Assembly: GCA_029263215.1 (NCBI GenBank)
Contig: JAJCXY010000099.1
Coordinates: 1-41,248 of the forward strand
DNA length: 41,248 nt
From: Acidimicrobiales bacterium
GTDB lineage: Bacteria > Actinomycetota > Acidimicrobiia > Acidimicrobiales > Aldehydirespiratoraceae
Direction: 5' to 3'
Part shown: positions 38,389-41,248 of the stretch, one piece after another
Layout: each line of letters opens with the position of its first letter
Position numbering within the stretch: position 1 is the first letter of the stretch
Program-made: the position numbers and the translations under genes
The notes under the pieces: model-generated
Told to the model about the DNA's origin: nothing
Database searches by the model: none
Seen by the model: the letters and a program-made list of their open reading frames with translations, nothing else

Positions 38389-38479
38389 TCGCGTCACAAA
38401 CGACGCTAGGACCCGGTCTGTCAACGCGCGGCGCGGCGGGGTCGACGCACACGGCTCATCGTCCCAGCGCTTCACAGCC

Positions 38480-40669
38480 TCAGACGATGGGCGCAGGCGC
38501 ACCACCGGCGGGCCGCACCCATTCAGCTTCCTCGTGACGCGGTGACGGGTTCGAGAACCCGATGATCCAGCGCTCCTTGAACTCGGTAGCGGGGACGGGT
38601 CTTCCATACCAGTAGCCCTGGGCAGCAGTCGCGCCGAGCTCCCGGATTGTGGCGATATCGGCTTCGCTCTCGATTCCTTCTGCGACAGTGTCGAGACCAA
38701 AGGCAACCGCCATCTCGATCACGGCGGCGACAAGAGCGCGACGATCCTCACCATCTGAAATGCCTGTAACGAAGCTGCGGTCGACCTTGATTATGTCGAC
38801 GTTGAGCGTGTTGATGAGGTGTAGGGATGAGTAGCCAGTCCCGAAGTCGTCGAGGGCGATCCGAATGCCGAGACCGCGGAGCCGCTTGAGGCCGTCATCG
38901 ATCTCCGGTGAGCGTTTGAGCAGCGCTGTTTCGGTGATCTCGACCCACAGGCTGTGAGGTGCAGCTCCGTGACGTTCGAGCGCGGCCTCGACATCTGCAG
39001 CGAAGCTGGGGAGCATGAGCTGGCGAGCTGAGACGTTCACAGACACCTTGAACTGTTCGCCATTTAGGAGCTCTGAACGCCAGAATTCTGAGTCTCTCAC
39101 GGCGGCATCGAGGACCTGTGCGCCGAGAGGAACGATAAGGCCGCTGTCTTCCGCTATGTCGATGAAGTCCGCAGGTGCAAGCAGCCCGAGCTTCGGGTGG
39201 CGCCACCGCACCAGCGCCTCGGCTCCGATCATTCCTCCGCTGTCGACTCCAACGATGGGCTGATAGTGAACCTCGATCTGGGCCGTGCCGATAGCTTCGC
39301 GCAGCTCGCTGGCCACATGAAGGCGTCGGGTGGCCTGATCGAGGAGGGCCGAGTCGAATACCTCGATCAGGTTGCCACCTCGTGCTTTCGCGGCGTACAT
39401 CGCGAGGTCCGCGTCGCGCAGCAATGCCCCCGGGGTCTCTGCTCCGCTGACAGCGAACGAGATTCCCGCGCTGGCGGCGAGTTGAACCATCTGTGCTTGG
39501 ACCTCTAGAGGCTCGTTGATCGTCTTGAGTATGCGCTCGGCCAGCTCGACGCTAGATGCGGCGCTGTCTTCGACCACGATCGTGAACTCGTCACCACCCA
39601 GCCGGCAGACCGTGTCGGTCTCGCGCACACAAGACGTGATTCGTTCGGCGATCGCCTCGAGCGCTTCATCACCTGCTGAATGTCCGAGGGCGTCGTTGAG
39701 GTCTTTGAAGCGATCGAGGTCAAGCAGGATCAGGGCAACCGAATCGCCCTGATTTCGACGCAATCGAGCGACCGCAGCACCGAGCCGCACCTTCAAATCT
39801 GCCCGGTTCCCGAGTCCGGTCAACGGATCGTGATACGCCCGGTAGGTGAGGGCCTCCTCACGCTCGCGCAACGTCGCGGCCATCGCATTGAACGACGACG
39901 CAACCTCGACGATCTCCGCCGGCCCTGTCAAAGGCAACAGGGAGGAGCGATCTCCATCAGCGATCTGGCGAGTACCAGTGCCAAGCGCGGTCAGCATTCT
40001 GGTGAGATCGCTACCGAACTTGCGCACAGCTGCAGCCCCGCCCACAAGCGTGACCACAGCGACCACAACAGCGAACCGCTCGGCCTGACTTCGGATCGTG
40101 TCGGCGCGGTCATAGTCCTCCACCGTCTCGCTGTGGGAAATCTCCGCCGCGATTTCAAGACTCGACGCGGCAGAAGCCAGCGCAGCTCGAGACTCAGCCG
40201 CAAGCGCGGAGCGCGTGTCGCCATTGGTGGCATCCAGTGCCGAGGCCATCGCCGAGCGAGCCTGATCCCAGTCGGTGATTGCCGTGTTCATTGACGTGGC
40301 CTCAGCCTCGATTCCATCCACACCATCGAGCGCTGCCACCGCAGCCTCCGCCAACGCCACTTCTCGATCGAACGGTTCCAACACCGCCGGTGGGACCGGT
40401 GCCGGCCAAGCCAACGCTCCGCCAAAGGCCACCGCCACCCGGTAGACCGAAACCGCCGCCTCGGTCATCGGGTGGGCCTCGGTCTCCTCCTCCACCCTTG
40501 CGCGTTCTTCAGTGGCGTTCGTGACGTTCGAAGCCCACAACATGGCGACAACAACCACCGCCACCGAGAGCCACGCCGCGACCCCGATCCCCCAGACATA
40601 GGTCGACAGCCGGTGCCAGCGTCGGCTTGGAACACCAGCCGCGAACTCAACGTCGGCTCTCGACCACAT
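38480..40669 (-). CDS. Membrane HAMP-GGDEF-EAL cyclic-di-GMP enzyme
   Basis: This protein of about 729 residues has a transmembrane helix near the N-terminus (about 20-45), a helical extracytoplasmic sensor (about 45-195), a second helix (about 200-220) and a HAMP-like linker (about 215-275). A GGDEF domain follows with an intact RLGGDEF (about 355-362) and the DPLTGLGNRADL entry. The EAL domain has an intact GAEALVRW (about 480), DDFGTGYSSL and KVDRSFV. Both diguanylate cyclase and phosphodiesterase activities are possible. ATG 40669 is chosen: a TAAGAT box (40696-40701, minus) would start the RNA about 20 nt upstream, beyond the other in-frame start codon. Most of the gene lies antisense to open frames that are shadows. 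Confidence 0.9.
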   Translation of the reverse strand: MWSRADVEFAAGVPSRRWHRLSTYVWGIGVAAWLSVAVVVVAMLWASNVTNATEERARVEEETEAHPMTEAAVSVYRVAVAFGGALAWPAPVPPAVLEPFDREVALAEAAVAALDGVDGIEAEATSMNTAITDWDQARSAMASALDATNGDTRSALAAESRAALASAASSLEIAAEISHSETVEDYDRADTIRSQAERFAVVVAVVTLVGGAAAVRKFGSDLTRMLTALGTGTRQIADGDRSSLLPLTGPAEIVEVASSFNAMAATLREREEALTYRAYHDPLTGLGNRADLKVRLGAAVARLRRNQGDSVALILLDLDRFKDLNDALGHSAGDEALEAIAERITSCVRETDTVCRLGGDEFTIVVEDSAASSVELAERILKTINEPLEVQAQMVQLAASAGISFAVSGAETPGALLRDADLAMYAAKARGGNLIEVFDSALLDQATRRLHVASELREAIGTAQIEVHYQPIVGVDSGGMIGAEALVRWRHPKLGLLAPADFIDIAEDSGLIVPLGAQVLDAAVRDSEFWRSELLNGEQFKVSVNVSARQLMLPSFAADVEAALERHGAAPHSLWVEITETALLKRSPEIDDGLKRLRGLGIRIALDDFGTGYSSLHLINTLNVDIIKVDRSFVTGISDGEDRRALVAAVIEMAVAFGLDTVAEGIESEADIATIRELGATAAQGYWYGRPVPATEFKERWIIGFSNPSPRHEEAEWVRPAGGAPAPIV

Positions 40670-40769
40670 ACAAAGCCGTCGGCGAACCGACAACAATCTT
40701 AAGAAGCCGAGAGCCGGTTCGGCGAGCGCTCCGCTTCCACGCCGCCGCCGGCAGCTGACGACGGTTTAG

Positions 40770-41144
40770 CCAGTAGCGGTCTGTTCGGAGGCCTTCTTCG
40801 AGATCCGTCACGACGTCACCGCAGCGATCTCGACCGAGCTCGCTGTCCGCCACGATGTCACGGACGCCGTCGCCGCCGACATCGCCATCGCACACGACGT
40901 CCTGGCCGCCGTGGCCACAGCGCTGCAACTCGTCCACAACGCCGACTCGCTTTCCCCTTCCGTCGCCGTCGGGTTCGCTGCTGCGATCGCTGTCGCGATG
41001 CACCGATCAGCCGCAACCGGCCTGGCCGCCCATCTCGCTGCAGGGGTCGCCGTGCCCGCTCACCAGGCCGCCGGCGCCGCTGGGGCGGCCCACCTTGCCG
41101 CCTCATCGGCCGGCCCGACCAACGCCGCTGCCGGCGACGCCTAG
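40770..41144 (+). pseudogene. 5'-truncated Ala-rich repeat protein gene
   Basis: The frame is open from just after a TAG at 40767 to the stop at 41142-41144 but has no ATG, GTG or TTG before GTG 40911. Yet the coding pattern clearly begins earlier: from 40806 there are three tandem 14-residue units, RHDVTAAISTELAV, RHDVTDAVAADIAI and AHDVLAAVATALQL, the third of which spans GTG 40911. The rest is Ala-rich with regular His residues. The start of the gene is therefore missing or shifted out of frame. The family is not recognised; a helical or phage structural protein is possible. A use of GTG 40911 as a short gene start cannot be excluded. Confidence 0.5.
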
Positions 41145-41159
41145 AAACGGAGCCCCACC

Positions 41160-41248
41160 TTGTCGACCCGAAACGATCTTCTCGATATCGGTGACAAGGC
41201 CCGGTTCGCGTTCGTGTTCACCGACGAAGACGAAGCCCTCGAGACACC
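41160..41248 (+). CDS. Start of an unknown gene, cut by the window end
   Basis: A TTG start with GGAG 7 nt upstream opens a frame to the window edge (29 codons visible), beginning STRNDLLDIGDKARFAFVF. It starts 15 nt after the truncated repeat gene, as if in one operon. The opening, with a GD-x-A-R-F-x-F-x-F-T strand pattern, resembles small phage structural or head-tail proteins, but too little is visible to assign it. Confidence 0.5.
   Translation, partial: MSTRNDLLDIGDKARFAFVFTDEDEALET

Larger units (their letters stand above)
38121..38479. other. Non-coding stretch between two minus-strand island genes
   Basis: This stretch of about 360 bp has no supported gene. It holds the candidate promoter of the small unknown gene (38160-38188) and a strong hairpin (38354-38388) downstream of the GGDEF-EAL gene. 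Confidence 0.5.
36300..41248. mobile_element. Putative genomic island integrated at tRNA-Lys (open at the right)
   Basis: A tyrosine integrase lies immediately behind tRNA-Lys, the common arrangement for tRNA-targeted islands. What follows is of accessory type: an unknown small gene, a GGDEF-EAL protein, a truncated repeat gene and a cut-off gene. Long poorly coding stretches separate them, and genes with ribosome sites replace the leaderless style. No second copy of the tRNA 3' end is seen in the window, so the far border must lie outside; the extent is inferred. Confidence 0.6.

Noticed and set aside
38198..38452. 84-codon minus-strand frame between island genes
   Set aside because: Contains the terminator-like hairpin, no ribosome site and no protein-like pattern.
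37755..38537. 260-codon plus-strand frame in the island
   Set aside because: Late half is Ser/Pro/Arg-rich and reads through the strong hairpin and into the end of the GGDEF-EAL gene. The opposing 93-residue gene has a ribosome site and better composition.
1..41248. CRISPR array, rRNA operon, insertion sequence or toxin-antitoxin pair
   Set aside because: Looked for spaced repeats, transposase motifs and paired small genes; none is convincing in this window.

Overview
The window is high-GC DNA (roughly 65% by eye) whose gene content fits an actinobacterium, most likely an Acidimicrobiia-like lineage, probably aquatic. The pointers are DinB/DUF664-type and DUF222/HNH proteins, short LAAAC/LAAGC lipoboxes, Thr-rich linkers, and above all gene starts. 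In more than a dozen genes a -10 hexamer of the form TAnnnT lies 6-7 nt before the start codon, which is the signature of leaderless mRNAs. This taxonomic call is an inference.

Left part (1-14.9 kb). A divergent SRP RNA / tRNA-Ser(GGA) pair is followed by a class V aminotransferase. Next is a tight operon of an M24 metallohydrolase, a phytanoyl-CoA-type dioxygenase and an EutA/maleate-isomerase-type protein. Then come an FMN reductase, a UroD-type methyltransferase overlapping its corrinoid protein (a B12-dependent methyl-transfer pair), a membrane-anchored PhoD-like phosphatase and an M20 amidohydrolase. Divergent from the amidohydrolase, through an unusually symmetric promoter, runs an operon lspA - TauD/TfdA dioxygenase - cytochrome b - Tat-exported molybdopterin oxidoreductase. 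An XRE regulator with an NTF2-like partner, a small 4-TM protein and tadA close this part.

Middle part (14.9-31.2 kb). Here lie an ArsR-SRPBCC fusion behind an operator-bearing promoter, META-domain lipoproteins, and tRNA-Ser(CGA). The 3' end and terminator of that tRNA are repeated (50 bp, perfect) 1.24 kb downstream, bracketing a yceI/marR pair: a small islet without an integrase. Then follow DUF899, DUF222-HNH, trmL, DUF4395, a haem-binding CxxCH protein with an acidic tail, a DM13 protein, a DinB-type protein, aroQ, a Tat-secreted unknown, the NAD-salvage operon pncB-pncA with a membrane protein, an ABC exporter, and an ECF sigma factor overlapping a PASTA-domain membrane protein.

Right part (31.2-41.2 kb). 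A CocE/NonD lipoprotein hydrolase, a PlsC acyltransferase, an alpha/beta hydrolase and a Thr-rich lipoprotein lead to tRNA-Lys(TTT). A tyrosine integrase follows it directly and starts what looks like an integrated island running off the window. Visible in it are a small unknown gene, a GGDEF-EAL protein, a 5'-truncated Ala-rich repeat gene, and the start of a gene cut by the window edge. I see no CRISPR array, rRNA or insertion sequence.
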